15,665 bases of DNA, from positions 1 through 15,665 of the forward strand of contig JAWOAV010000020.1 of assembly GCA_046498365.1 (NCBI GenBank). The letters run 5' to 3'. Under the pieces are notes generated by a model. It ran no database searches, had not been told where the DNA came from, and saw only the letters and a list, made by a program, of their open reading frames with translations. Of this stretch, positions 6,961 to 13,554 are shown piece by piece. This stretch comes from B1SED10-16 sp046498365. GTDB taxonomy: Bacteria > Desulfobacterota > Desulfobacteria > Desulfobacterales > Desulfosalsimonadaceae. Position 1 is the stretch's first letter. The number at the start of each line of letters is the position of its first letter. The position numbers and the translations under genes are program-made.

Positions 6961-7366
6961 ACTTGTGGTCCCTTTCCATGGCCGCCAGGCTGCGGAACAC
7001 CCTCTCCTGCTCCGGGTCCGTGCATCCGTCTGCCAGGACGGTGTATTGATTCATGGCCTCTTCCTCTTTTTTCATGGCCAGGGCAAAGGCGTCCGCGGGG
7101 TTCATCCGATCGGAGACCTCGGGGCGCTCCACTGTTTCGGCGACCTTGTAGTCCCGGTTTTCATCAAACGGCAGGCTTTCGGGCACCGCCTCGAGAAAAC
7201 CGCTGAGAATATCCTCGTGCTTTTTTTCCTCTCCCGCAAAGTCGGTGAACAGTTCCTTTAAAAAGCTGTTTTGCATCCGGCCGGCAACATCCCGGTAAAA
7301 CTTCTGTGCATCGATTTCCCTTTCAATGGCATCTTCCAGGATCTGTCTGTACTGCGCATGATTCAT
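6911..7366 (-). CDS. Rubrerythrin-like diiron (ferritin-like fold) protein
   Basis: From ATG 7366 the product is 151 residues with the four-helix diiron pattern: helix A with EREIDAQKFY (ligand candidate E17), helix B with EEKKH (E47, H50), helix C with KKEEEAMNQY (E102/E103) and helix D with ERDHKF (E131, H134). This is the rubrerythrin/ferritin-like layout without the C-terminal rubredoxin domain. Such proteins act in peroxide reduction or iron handling in the cytoplasm of anaerobes; which one applies here is not decidable. Three start candidates lie upstream (7435, 7369, 7366). AGGAGG at 7378-7373 sits six bases before ATG 7366 and decides the start. The gene is single and is bracketed by two REP-like palindromes, with a broken gene converging on its 3' end. 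Confidence 0.92.
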   Translation of the reverse strand: MNHAQYRQILEDAIEREIDAQKFYRDVAGRMQNSFLKELFTDFAGEEKKHEDILSGFLEAVPESLPFDENRDYKVAETVERPEVSDRMNPADAFALAMKKEEEAMNQYTVLADGCTDPEQERVFRSLAAMERDHKFKIERAFVDIGYPEVW

Positions 7367-7491
7367 CATATACCTCCTATACGGATTGGTGCGGTTCATA
7401 CGGTTCTCCAATGGATATAGGTGCGCCTGGGTCACCTGTCAAATCAACTGCCCCGTCAAAAAAGGGGGACGCCCATGAAATTATGCGTTTC

Positions 7492-7535
7492 TACAAGCCA
7501 TCTCAAAAAAAAGTGTTTTTTTGAGATGGCTTGTA
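7492..7535. repeat. Perfect 20-bp inverted repeat made of two IS-end sequences
   Basis: The arm TACAAGCCATCTCAAAAAAA at 7492-7511 is repeated as its exact inverse complement at 7516-7535, with only AGTG between. The arm contains AAGCCATCTCAAAAAAA, the terminal inverted repeat of the IS at 10646-11481. There is no room for a transposase. It looks like a minimal palindromic element, or a scar left when an IS lost its interior. The hairpin with A/T runs on both sides could also stop transcription in both directions. Confidence 0.85.
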
Positions 7536-7652
7536 TGCGATTGCCTCGGTTGTTTTATATACCAATATGTGCGATATAAATACCGTCATGGTGCGCGGAA
7601 AAATCATAAAGCAGGATGGGTTAATTGCGGGACCTCTGCTGCGAAAACGGTC

Positions 7653-7710
7653 CGTAAGGGCGCCCCTTGCGGGTGCCTTGGGTCCGGGCGCCCGCAAGGG
7701 GCGCCCCACG
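7653..7710. repeat. REP-like GC-rich palindrome, copy 2
   Basis: CGTAAGGGCGCCCCTTGCGGG at 7653-7673, minus two substitutions, mirrors CCCGCAAGGGGCGCCCCACG at 7691-7710. The core CCCCTTGCGGGTGCC and the right arm CGCCCGCAAGGGG are shared with the copy at 6619-6685, in the same orientation about 1 kb away. The outer GTAG foot has decayed to GTAA on the left. A mobile REP origin is inferred from the duplicated structure. Confidence 0.75.
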
Positions 7711-7767
7711 AAGTACTCCTGATCATTATGTCAATTGATCATTGCAAAGAACTGTGAGGGGTTTGAC

Positions 7768-8832
7768 ATGTCAAAAAAAATCGTATGGTTAATGACGGGT
7801 TGGATTATGTTGGCGGGGGTCGGACAAGCCTTGGCGGCTGAAGGTACCGCTCTCTGCCGATACGTGGATCATGCCGGCGGCCGTCCGATGATCGGCGCGG
7901 TAATGGAAAAAGACCGCATTTTGCCGCTTCAGACCGCCTATTCAACACTGAACGGCGGGAGCACCAGCCCATATCTCGAATCCATACCGGCGCTTTTTAT
8001 GGGAGACGGCAAAGAGGGACGGAAAATCCTCAACCGGCTTGTCGAAACAGCAGAGCAGAAAAACCTCCCATTGCTTCGCCTGGATAGTGTTCAACTGCTG
8101 ACGCCCATTGACCCCGTCAAACTGATTGCCGGATCGATTTTCGAAGGACATGCGACCAGATCCAGGGAGGCCTGGGCCAGGGAATTGATGCCTGTCCAGT
8201 GGGTCATCGCCAAAATGATCGGCGGCGGCCCTTTTACGCCTCCGGAAGCGCATTATGCGGATGTCACTTATTATCAGGGAAACCATCTGGACTGGTTTTC
8301 CCATGGCTCGGATATTCAACTGCCCCCGCACTGGGACAGCGTCGATTTCGAAGTGGAAATCGCCATGCTGGTCGTGCCGGAAGACAGCGCCTACCGGGTC
8401 GGGGGATACTTCTTATTCAATGACATTACCCACCGCAAGACCCAAGGCCTTGAAATCGACAAGATCAAACACGGTTTTTCCGCAAGCAAACACATCAACG
8501 CCGCCGGTTGGAAATTTGTACTGGCCGAGCATGTCGACTTTTCAAAAATTCAGATAAAGGCGACCGTTACAAAGGCGGACGGCGCAAAACAGGTCCTTTG
8601 TGAAGGCGTGACCGACGATGCGATTTTTTCACCTGAGGCAACGCTCGCATCTGTTGCAAAGCGCGATGGTGGCGTGCGGGACGGCGAGGTGATCACAACA
8701 GGGACATTGACTGGTTGCTGCGGACTGGAAATTCTGGGGGCGGCAGAGGCCGACTTGCTGCATCCGGGTGATGTCATCCGATTTGAAAGCGATATTCTGG
8801 GCGTATTGGAAAACCGGATTGGCGCGCCCTGA
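7768..8832 (+). CDS. Exported fumarylacetoacetate-hydrolase-fold protein
   Basis: The 354-residue protein begins with a typical signal peptide: MSKK, a hydrophobic core over about 5-20 and QALAA, with cleavage likely near residue 24. The rest shows the FAH/2-oxo-hept-3-ene-dioate hydratase fold: KLIAGSIFEGHA at 118-129, the metal-binding pair FEVEIA (E195, E197), ND at 218-219 and GTLTGCCG at 312-319 in place of the usual GTP-GG loop. FAH-fold enzymes hydrate or cleave carbon-carbon bonds in diketo acids from aromatic degradation and are normally cytoplasmic, so export is odd. GAGGGG at 7756-7761, six bases before ATG 7768, sets the start; a frame extension to 7735 lacks a ribosome site. The gene ends directly against the remnant of a DUF2254 gene on the other strand, so its 3' end may lie at a recombination joint. 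The substrate is unknown. Confidence 0.85.
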   Translation: MSKKIVWLMTGWIMLAGVGQALAAEGTALCRYVDHAGGRPMIGAVMEKDRILPLQTAYSTLNGGSTSPYLESIPALFMGDGKEGRKILNRLVETAEQKNLPLLRLDSVQLLTPIDPVKLIAGSIFEGHATRSREAWARELMPVQWVIAKMIGGGPFTPPEAHYADVTYYQGNHLDWFSHGSDIQLPPHWDSVDFEVEIAMLVVPEDSAYRVGGYFLFNDITHRKTQGLEIDKIKHGFSASKHINAAGWKFVLAEHVDFSKIQIKATVTKADGAKQVLCEGVTDDAIFSPEATLASVAKRDGGVRDGEVITTGTLTGCCGLEILGAAEADLLHPGDVIRFESDILGVLENRIGAP

Positions 8833-9155
8833 ATTTCGAATAAGAACGCGCCTATGAAAGTCGACAGTGAATTTTGCGATACGTCGTCACCTACCACCAA
8901 AGGAAATGAATCCGGTATCGCAGAATTGCTTGCGGATGCGTAGGCCGACAACATCGCACCCACGGCAAACACCGCAATGACGAGCATGCTGGCCGATATG
9001 ATCGCCAGCAGAGTCTCGATAGATTCCGAACTGATGCCCGGAAAGAATTGTGCTGACACGACATAATCAGCTACCTTCGCGACAAATGCCGCGACGATAG
9101 ATAAGACACAGCTTATTAGCGGTTATAGCCAGAGAATTTCTCGTAGCCGGGCTAT
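8833..9155 (-). pseudogene. Truncated DUF2254 membrane-protein gene
   Basis: The minus strand encodes the N-terminal part of a DUF2254 family membrane protein, with pieces such as LISCVLSIVAAFVAKVADYV, SIETLLAIISASMLVIAVFA, SAYASASNSA and DDVSQNSLSTFIGAFLF. Reading upstream in the same frame gives IARLREILWL, a TAA at 9125-9123, then PLISCV. The expected Met codon is ATA at 9155 and an internal codon has become a stop. The frame loses similarity after FLF near 8840 and runs into the antisense of the FAH-like gene, so roughly the C-terminal four fifths are missing. DUF2254 proteins are inner-membrane proteins of unknown role. It lies 12 bases downstream of the PAP2 remnant, suggesting they came in as one operon. 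The gene is clearly dead; the family call rests on memory of the conserved block. Confidence 0.75.
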
Positions 9156-9166
9156 ATGCCTTGTCT

Positions 9167-9871
9167 CTACCGATAATGCTTATGCTCGGCAAGGACAAGC
9201 CCAAGCAGCAGCCAGAACCCGCCGACAAGAAATCCTGCAGCAACATCGCTGGCATAGTGCAGGCCCAGTAACATTCGGCTGAAGCCGATTATGCTGATGA
9301 GAACGGCTGTCCAATAGATGATCTCGAACCGCTGCCGCGTCGTCATAAGGTCCCTGGCAATGATGTAGGCGATGAATCCATATACCGCCATTGCGCTCGT
9401 CGCATGGCCGCTGGGAAACGATGATGTGATAGCAGCAACCCCCGCCACAAACTCCGGTCGATGTCGCACCAACACATACTTACCCGCATTGGTGGTGAAT
9501 TGCGATCCGAGAATGGTCAGCCATAGCGGCGCAATTATGTTCCCGGCGGTGCGCCCACAGCAGGACCGAGGTTGCGAGCGCCACCGCTACCAAGGCGACT
9601 GATCCGCCAAGATCAGTAATCCAGATGAATACAGTGATCATGCCATCCGTACGAATCGGAGCAATTCGACTTTACCTGGGGGCTCGGGTTGGCCGTCAGT
9701 CGCTGTCGCCGGCACCGGCGTATTCTCCCTACCATCTAACTGTTGGGCAGCAACTGAAGTGAACGTCAAGATGGCACAGTACAAGAACGTGGTGAAGAGG
9801 AGTCGGGCCGGTCGAGACCAGGCAAGGCCCCAGGTTCGACCCAGGATCTTTCGACCAGATGTGTCGTCCAT
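9167..9871 (-). pseudogene. PAP2-superfamily phosphatase broken by two frameshifts
   Basis: Three overlapping minus-strand frames together give one PAP2 acid phosphatase of about 235 residues. The first (from ATG 9871) has a membrane helix, LLFTTFLYCAILTFTSV, and runs to VELLRFVR near 9655. The second continues DGMITVFIWITDLGGS and ends in WAHRR near 9545. The third begins at about IIAPLWLTILGSQFTTN and ends at TAG 9169-9167. All three catalytic motifs are intact in the last piece: KYVLVRHRP, FPSGHATSA and SRMLLGLHYASD. Single-base indels near 9650 and 9545 explain the breaks. Members dephosphorylate lipid phosphates such as phosphatidic acid or undecaprenyl pyrophosphate at the membrane. It lies downstream of the DUF305 gene and upstream of a DUF2254 remnant. 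Sequencing errors are possible, but the neighbour is also decayed, which favours genuine pseudogenisation. Confidence 0.8.
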
Positions 9872-9951
9872 TAGCCCTTATCCATCCGTCCAAGAATTTG
9901 ATGAGGAAATTCGCACTTTACGAGGCTCGGTCGTTGAGGCCGATCGCTCAT

Positions 9952-10509
9952 TCACTGCAACACTTGTTCGATCTCGCGCTCCATTTCGGGTGTTATCTCG
10001 GTGGAACGAGGAGGAAGCTCCGCCTCTCCCTGTTCTCCATTTCGTGCAATATCATTTAGGAGCAGTTTCATCTCCGCTATTTCGCGGACCTGAGCCTTAA
10101 TGATCTGATCCGCCAGCTTGCGAACGCGTGGATCGCTAATACTCGCATTCCGCGCGTTGTTTATGGCAATTGAGTGGTGGGGGATCATAGACTTCATAAA
10201 GTCGACATCCCCGATTAGCGACTGGCTTCTATTCACGAACAGCAAAATCACGCCGAACAGTGTGGCCAAAACAAGAACCGCGATTTTGGTTCCCACCCCT
10301 TTGTACATGGACCACATGAAGGACAGCATCACAATGGTCATGACGCAACCCATAACCAATGAGGCGACCAGACGGTTTATACTGAACATTGCGTGGTCGA
10401 ATGAGTAGACGAGCTGATACATCAAGAAAAACATGATGAAAATCGAGGTCGCGATCATCGCCGCAAACCAGCTCCAGCTCATTCCCATCTTCTGGTTTTG
10501 ATGGTTCAT
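9952..10509 (-). CDS. DUF305 protein with three N-terminal membrane segments
   Basis: The 185-residue protein has hydrophobic segments at about 13-33, 47-67 and 75-93, followed by a DUF305 domain: DVDFMKSMIPHHSIAINNAR at 101-120, then KLADQIIKAQVREIAEMK at 131-148. The His pair H111-H112 and the Met/Asp residues of this ferritin-like helical fold are the conserved core. DUF305 proteins are often found with copper or other heavy-metal resistance genes, but their function is not established and no metal genes are visible here. The domain would lie on one side of the membrane after the third helix. AAGGAG lies about five bases before ATG 10509. The gene is intact, unlike the PAP2 and DUF2254 remnants downstream of it, and the IS lies about 135 bases upstream. 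Confidence 0.88.
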   Translation of the reverse strand: MNHQNQKMGMSWSWFAAMIATSIFIMFFLMYQLVYSFDHAMFSINRLVASLVMGCVMTIVMLSFMWSMYKGVGTKIAVLVLATLFGVILLFVNRSQSLIGDVDFMKSMIPHHSIAINNARNASISDPRVRKLADQIIKAQVREIAEMKLLLNDIARNGEQGEAELPPRSTEITPEMEREIEQVLQ

Positions 10510-10653
10510 TTTTACTCCTTCGTTGCGTGGAAGTTTGAATTGTGACGTATTCCTAAAAAAATAGCGTCTTATCTTTCATCCTGCAAACCAAAGGGTACAA
10601 AAACGTTTTACCGCTTGAATGGATTTTTTTGACCGCTTTAACAAGAAGCCATC

Positions 10654-11426
10654 TCAAAAAAACCGTAGTAAGATTATTGCGCATCCAAGCTGGACCATAC
10701 CAAGGAAATTCTCAGCATGGTATTCATAACGAACAACAACTCGCCTGAAATTTTGGAGCCATGCGAAAAATCGCTCGACTTTCCATCTGCGGCGATAGCG
10801 CCTCAGCTTTCTTCCGTCCTGGGTTTTCGGCTTTTTGCGGCCATTGCGGTGCGGTGCAATCATTTCAATGCGATGCTCATCAAGAAGCCTATAATCAAGT
10901 GGATCGCTGTCATATGCTTTGTCGCCAATGATTTTATCCGGCGTTTCCCGGGTAAAGCCTTTATCAATCGTAGCCTCAACCAATTTCACTTCATGGGGCG
11001 AAGCGCTTTCAATGTGAGCGGCGACAGGAATACCAGAAGCGTCTGTGATGGCCATGATCTTGGTTCCTTTGCCGCGCTTCGTCTTGCCGACAGCAAGACC
11101 CCCTTTTTTGCCGGGGAGAAGCTGCCGTCTATGAACGCTTCGCGTATGTCTATATTGCCTCGTTCATACAGGTCTTCTGCCAGCTCTTGGACTATTCGCC
11201 GGAAAACTTTTTGCCGGACCCATTGCTGGAATCGCCGATGGCACGTCTGGTATGGCGGATACCGTTGCGGAAGGTCTTTCCAGGGAGCACCTGTGCGTAA
11301 GATCCATAAAATCCTATTTAGGACCTCTCTGGGATCTCGACCCGGACGCCCTCTGGGGTCCTTGGATGGCGTTAATGATCTGATAATCGGCTCTATCCGG
11401 TTCCATTGTTCGTTTGTAATATCCAT
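10654..11426 (-). CDS. IS5-family DDE transposase made by -1 frameshifting (orfA/orfB)
   Basis: OrfA starts at ATG 11426 with MDITNEQWNRIEPIIRSL and the usual N-terminal domain of this group; alone it runs out of frame to 10986 (146 residues). OrfB continues in the -1 frame and ends at TGA 10656-10654. A -1 shift at 11109-11103 joins 108 residues of orfA to the orfB frame and gives a 257-residue protein, a normal length for this family. The catalytic triad is present and intact: D100 in FIDGSF, D169 in IIGDKAYD and E218 in KVERFFAWL. The predicted joint reads SPAKKGGLAVGKTKRGKGTK, as in one-frame relatives. Because the triad and both ends are intact the element may still be active. It cuts and joins DNA at the terminal repeats. 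Confidence 0.9.
11103..11109 (-). other. Programmed -1 frameshift site A_AAA_AAG
   Basis: In the orfA frame the codons are GCA AAA AAG, so A_AAA_AAG is in the phase needed for a tandem -1 slip. Re-reading the last G gives GGG GGT CTT GCT, the orfB frame, exactly. The heptamer is the same type as that used by IS150, IS911 and dnaX. I did not find a convincing stimulatory Shine-Dalgarno-like site or hairpin by eye. Confidence 0.75.
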
Positions 11427-11481
11427 TCTGATTATATGTCATAATCAGTTAGTTATGTCTAGATTTTTTTTGAGATAGCTT

Positions 11482-11720
11482 GAAGGATAGATCTTTACGC
11501 CTGGAGGGATTCCGCTTCGAACGGCAGGGCAGGATTTCCATACCCAGATGCTTTGCATGGGAACTGGAACGTTTTTTGATAACAAGCCATCTCAAAAAAA
11601 AAGAGTAAAGATTTTTTGAGATAGCTTGTAGTGATGAAAGGGGTATGGGCACAGGAGGCTGTGGGGCGGCGGGGGTGATTTTTATGTATAGCGGGTGGGG
11701 TAGAAAATGCCGGAATTGAT
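11482..11720. other. Gap between the IS and the acyl-CoA dehydrogenase gene
   Basis: The stretch has about 100 bases of unidentified sequence next to the IS (11482-11581), a mini-element at 11582-11629, and then about 90 G-rich bases before the dehydrogenase stop codon. No gene with codon bias is visible. No separate terminator for the dehydrogenase gene was seen; the mini-element hairpin, with a T run on the minus strand, is the only candidate. Confidence 0.5.
11582..11629. mobile_element. 48-base mini-element carrying only the two IS ends
   Basis: ACAAGCCATCTCAAAAAA at 11582-11599 faces TTTTTTGAGATAGCTTGT at 11612-11629 across a 12-base centre. The single C/T mismatch between the arms is the same one that distinguishes the left and right ends of the IS at 10646-11481. 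The centre AAGAGTAAAGAT resembles the subterminal bases of that IS (CCGTAGTAAGAT on the left, AGATTTTTTTT on the right). It is therefore most simply an internal-deletion derivative of this IS, or a MITE built from it. Confidence 0.8.
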
Positions 11721-13418
11721 TCATTCGACCAGGGGATTTCCCCGGTGGACAATGGCCTTGACATCCGTACCGATGGGCAGCGTACCATAGTTTCTATCCC
11801 CGTAACCGCCCAGGCGAGAATCGATAAAGCCATCCGCCACTGCGCTGTTGCCGGCCTGCATCAGCAGGTGCGCCTGCATGGTAAGCGCCATTTGATCGAC
11901 CACCCGGCGGGCCCGGTATTCAAAATCACTTTTATCCGTGAACTCGTATTTTAATTGGTCAACCGCCCTGTCGAGTCGTTTGCCGGCGCCGCGGCTTTTA
12001 TCCAGCTCCGCAAACCAGGCCTCCAGTACCGCCGGGTTCTTGCCCAGGGCCCGCAGCATATCAAGGGCCTGCACGTTGCCCGAGCCCTCCCAGATGGCAT
12101 TGATCGGCGCTTCGCGGTAAAAGCGCGCGGTTGTAAAATCCTCGCTTACCCCGTTGCCGCCCAGGCATTCCATGGCCTCATAGGCATGAAACGGCGTGCG
12201 CTTGCAGATCCAGTACTTTCCCGCCGGCAGCCCGAGGCGCAGCAGCAGCTTTTCGTACTCGTTATCAGGGTTGTCCATGGCTTCGGCCATGCGCAGACAC
12301 AAGGCAAGAGCGCCTTCCACCTCAAGCTGCAGATCCGCCAGCACATTTTGCATCAGCGGCTGCTCAACAAGCGCCTTGCCAAACACCTTTCGTTCCAGTG
12401 AATGATTGATCGCCTGGGCGGTTACCTGGCGCTGGCCGGCAGCGGATCCAACCATGCAGTCAAAGCGCGTCAGGCTTACCATCTCGATTATCGCCCGTAC
12501 CCCGCGGCCTTCCTCCCCGATCATCCAGCCCAGCGCACCTTTTAATTCAATCTCGGCTGAGGCATTGGAAACATTGCCCATCTTGTTTTTCAGGCGCTGG
12601 ATGTGAATCGGATTTTTACTGCCGTCCGGTCTCCAGCGCGGCACCAGAAAGCAGCACAAACCGCCCTCGGACTGGGCAAGCATCAAAAACGCATCACACA
12701 TCGGTGCGGAAGTAAACCACTTGTGCCCCACCAGTTCGTAGGCCTCCCCCGGTCCATGGCTGCCAAGCGGCCAAGCCTTGGTGGTATTTGTCCGTACGTC
12801 CGACCCCCCTTGTTTTTCGGTCATGCCCATGCCTATGGTCAGGGCCTCTTTATCGAAATACGGCACATTACGCGGATCATAGCCCCGTGCCATGATCCAT
12901 GGCAGCCATTTTTCGGCTACTGAAGGGGTCTGCTGAATCGACGGAACCGCCGCAAAGGTCATGGTCAGCGGGCAGGTATGACCCGGTTCCACCTGATATT
13001 GGAGATAGCTCTTTGCAGCACGTGCCACATGGACACCCGTGCCGGGGCGGGTCCACGGGCCGGAATGAATCCCTTCTTCAAGGGCCATTTTCATGAGCCG
13101 ATGATACGCATCATGGTATTTTACAAGGTCCACCCGGTATCCCTGGCGGTCATGGGAGAAAAAACGGGGCTTGTAGTCGTTTGCCAGAAATCCCAGTTCA
13201 ATGACTTCGGCACTTCCGGTGCGGGCGCCATAGGCGGACAATTCATCATCCGCCCATTCGCCGCCATGGCGGGAAACCCCCTCACGCAGGGCGGTATCTG
13301 TATCGTATGCGTTGTAATCCTGAAGAGCGCCGGGCTGATTAAAAACCTCATGGGTGTCGGCCGGACAGTCTGGGGGCTCTTGACTGCCTGCGTAAGTGTT
13401 TTCATCATATTCATTCAT
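11721..13418 (-). CDS. AidB-like acyl-CoA dehydrogenase family flavoprotein
   Basis: The 565-residue protein matches the AidB branch of the acyl-CoA dehydrogenase superfamily (about 540 residues in E. coli). Marks seen are THEVFNQP at 22-29, CPLTMTFAA at 149-157, IGMGMTEKQGGSDV at 195-208 (FAD contact region), YELVGHKWFTSAP at 227-239, LTRFDC at 316-321, EAMECLGGNG at 414-423 and INAIWEGSGN at 439-448. It should bind FAD. E. coli AidB is an alkylation-response protein that binds DNA and has weak isovaleryl-CoA dehydrogenase activity; whether this protein acts in DNA protection or in acyl-CoA metabolism is not decidable, as no ada or alkB gene and no fatty-acid cluster lies nearby. The first ~20 residues are extra. 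GGAGGT at 13429-13424, five bases before ATG 13418, sets the start. It appears monocistronic, with IS ends on both flanks. Confidence 0.9.
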   Translation of the reverse strand: MNEYDENTYAGSQEPPDCPADTHEVFNQPGALQDYNAYDTDTALREGVSRHGGEWADDELSAYGARTGSAEVIELGFLANDYKPRFFSHDRQGYRVDLVKYHDAYHRLMKMALEEGIHSGPWTRPGTGVHVARAAKSYLQYQVEPGHTCPLTMTFAAVPSIQQTPSVAEKWLPWIMARGYDPRNVPYFDKEALTIGMGMTEKQGGSDVRTNTTKAWPLGSHGPGEAYELVGHKWFTSAPMCDAFLMLAQSEGGLCCFLVPRWRPDGSKNPIHIQRLKNKMGNVSNASAEIELKGALGWMIGEEGRGVRAIIEMVSLTRFDCMVGSAAGQRQVTAQAINHSLERKVFGKALVEQPLMQNVLADLQLEVEGALALCLRMAEAMDNPDNEYEKLLLRLGLPAGKYWICKRTPFHAYEAMECLGGNGVSEDFTTARFYREAPINAIWEGSGNVQALDMLRALGKNPAVLEAWFAELDKSRGAGKRLDRAVDQLKYEFTDKSDFEYRARRVVDQMALTMQAHLLMQAGNSAVADGFIDSRLGGYGDRNYGTLPIGTDVKAIVHRGNPLVE

Positions 13419-13438
13419 TCAGGACCTCCGTTGTTATT

Positions 13439-13456
13439 ACAAACCATCTCAAAAAA
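13439..13456. repeat. Solitary IS-end sequence upstream of the dehydrogenase gene
   Basis: ACAAACCATCTCAAAAAA matches the terminal repeat of the IS at 10646-11481 with one change (G to A). No inverse partner occurs between here and 13560. It lies only 10 bases upstream of the dehydrogenase ribosome site (13424-13429), so a past insertion or imprecise loss may have placed IS-derived sequence in the gene's leader or promoter. Confidence 0.6.
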
Positions 13457-13512
13457 GCGATTTGATCAGGTTTTCTTTGGTGGCCACCTTGTCTCCATTC
13501 CAACACCCTGCT

Positions 13513-13543
13513 CCGGGGCAAACCAAATCGCAGGTTTGCCCCT
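13513..13543. repeat. Short GC-rich inverted repeat downstream of the methyltransferase gene
   Basis: GGGGCAAACC at 13515-13524 is exactly inverse to GGTTTGCCCC at 13533-13542, with an 8-base loop. It lies about 12 bases past the methyltransferase stop on the minus strand. No T tract follows in that direction, so a Rho-independent terminator is doubtful; a REP-like element or an mRNA 3' end stabiliser is possible. Confidence 0.6.
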
Positions 13544-13554
13544 GGCAGCTTTTG

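Larger units (their letters stand above)
7367..7767. other. Repeat-filled gap between the diiron gene and the FAH-like gene
   Basis: This 401-base stretch separates two divergent genes. It holds the diiron-gene ribosome site (7373-7378), the 44-base IS-end palindrome (7492-7535), the second REP-like palindrome (7653-7710) and the GAGGGG ribosome site of the FAH-like gene (7756-7761). Short frames over 7503-7722 are made largely of the repeats and show no codon bias, so I call no gene. No clear promoter hexamers were found. Confidence 0.5.
10646..11481 (-). mobile_element. Complete IS5-family insertion sequence
   Basis: The element is bounded by AAGCCATCTCAAAAAAA at 10646-10662 and its inverse complement, with one mismatch (AAGCTATCTCAAAAAAAA), at 11464-11481, giving a size of about 836 bases. 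It carries one transposase made from two overlapping frames; the second ends at a TGA inside the left terminal repeat. The layout, two-frame transposase and size fit the IS427/IS1031-like part of the IS5 family. I cannot identify a target duplication with certainty: the flanks read ACAAG on the left and GAAGG on the right. Related ends occur at 7492-7535, 11582-11629 and 13439-13456. Confidence 0.88.

Noticed and set aside
9067..9255. 62-codon minus-strand ORF
   Set aside because: It is an out-of-frame shadow across the end of the PAP2 remnant and the start of the DUF2254 remnant, both of which read better in other frames.
10717..11478. Plus-strand 253-codon ORF across the IS
   Set aside because: It is antisense to the transposase, has no ribosome site and no domain.
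7492..13456. Recurring AAGCCATCTC motifs as a CRISPR array or regulon operator
   Set aside because: They are irregularly spaced over 6 kb, sit in inverted pairs and match the terminal repeats of the IS at 10646-11481.
13513..13543. Rho-independent terminator of the methyltransferase gene
   Set aside because: The hairpin is perfect but no T tract follows it in the direction of transcription.
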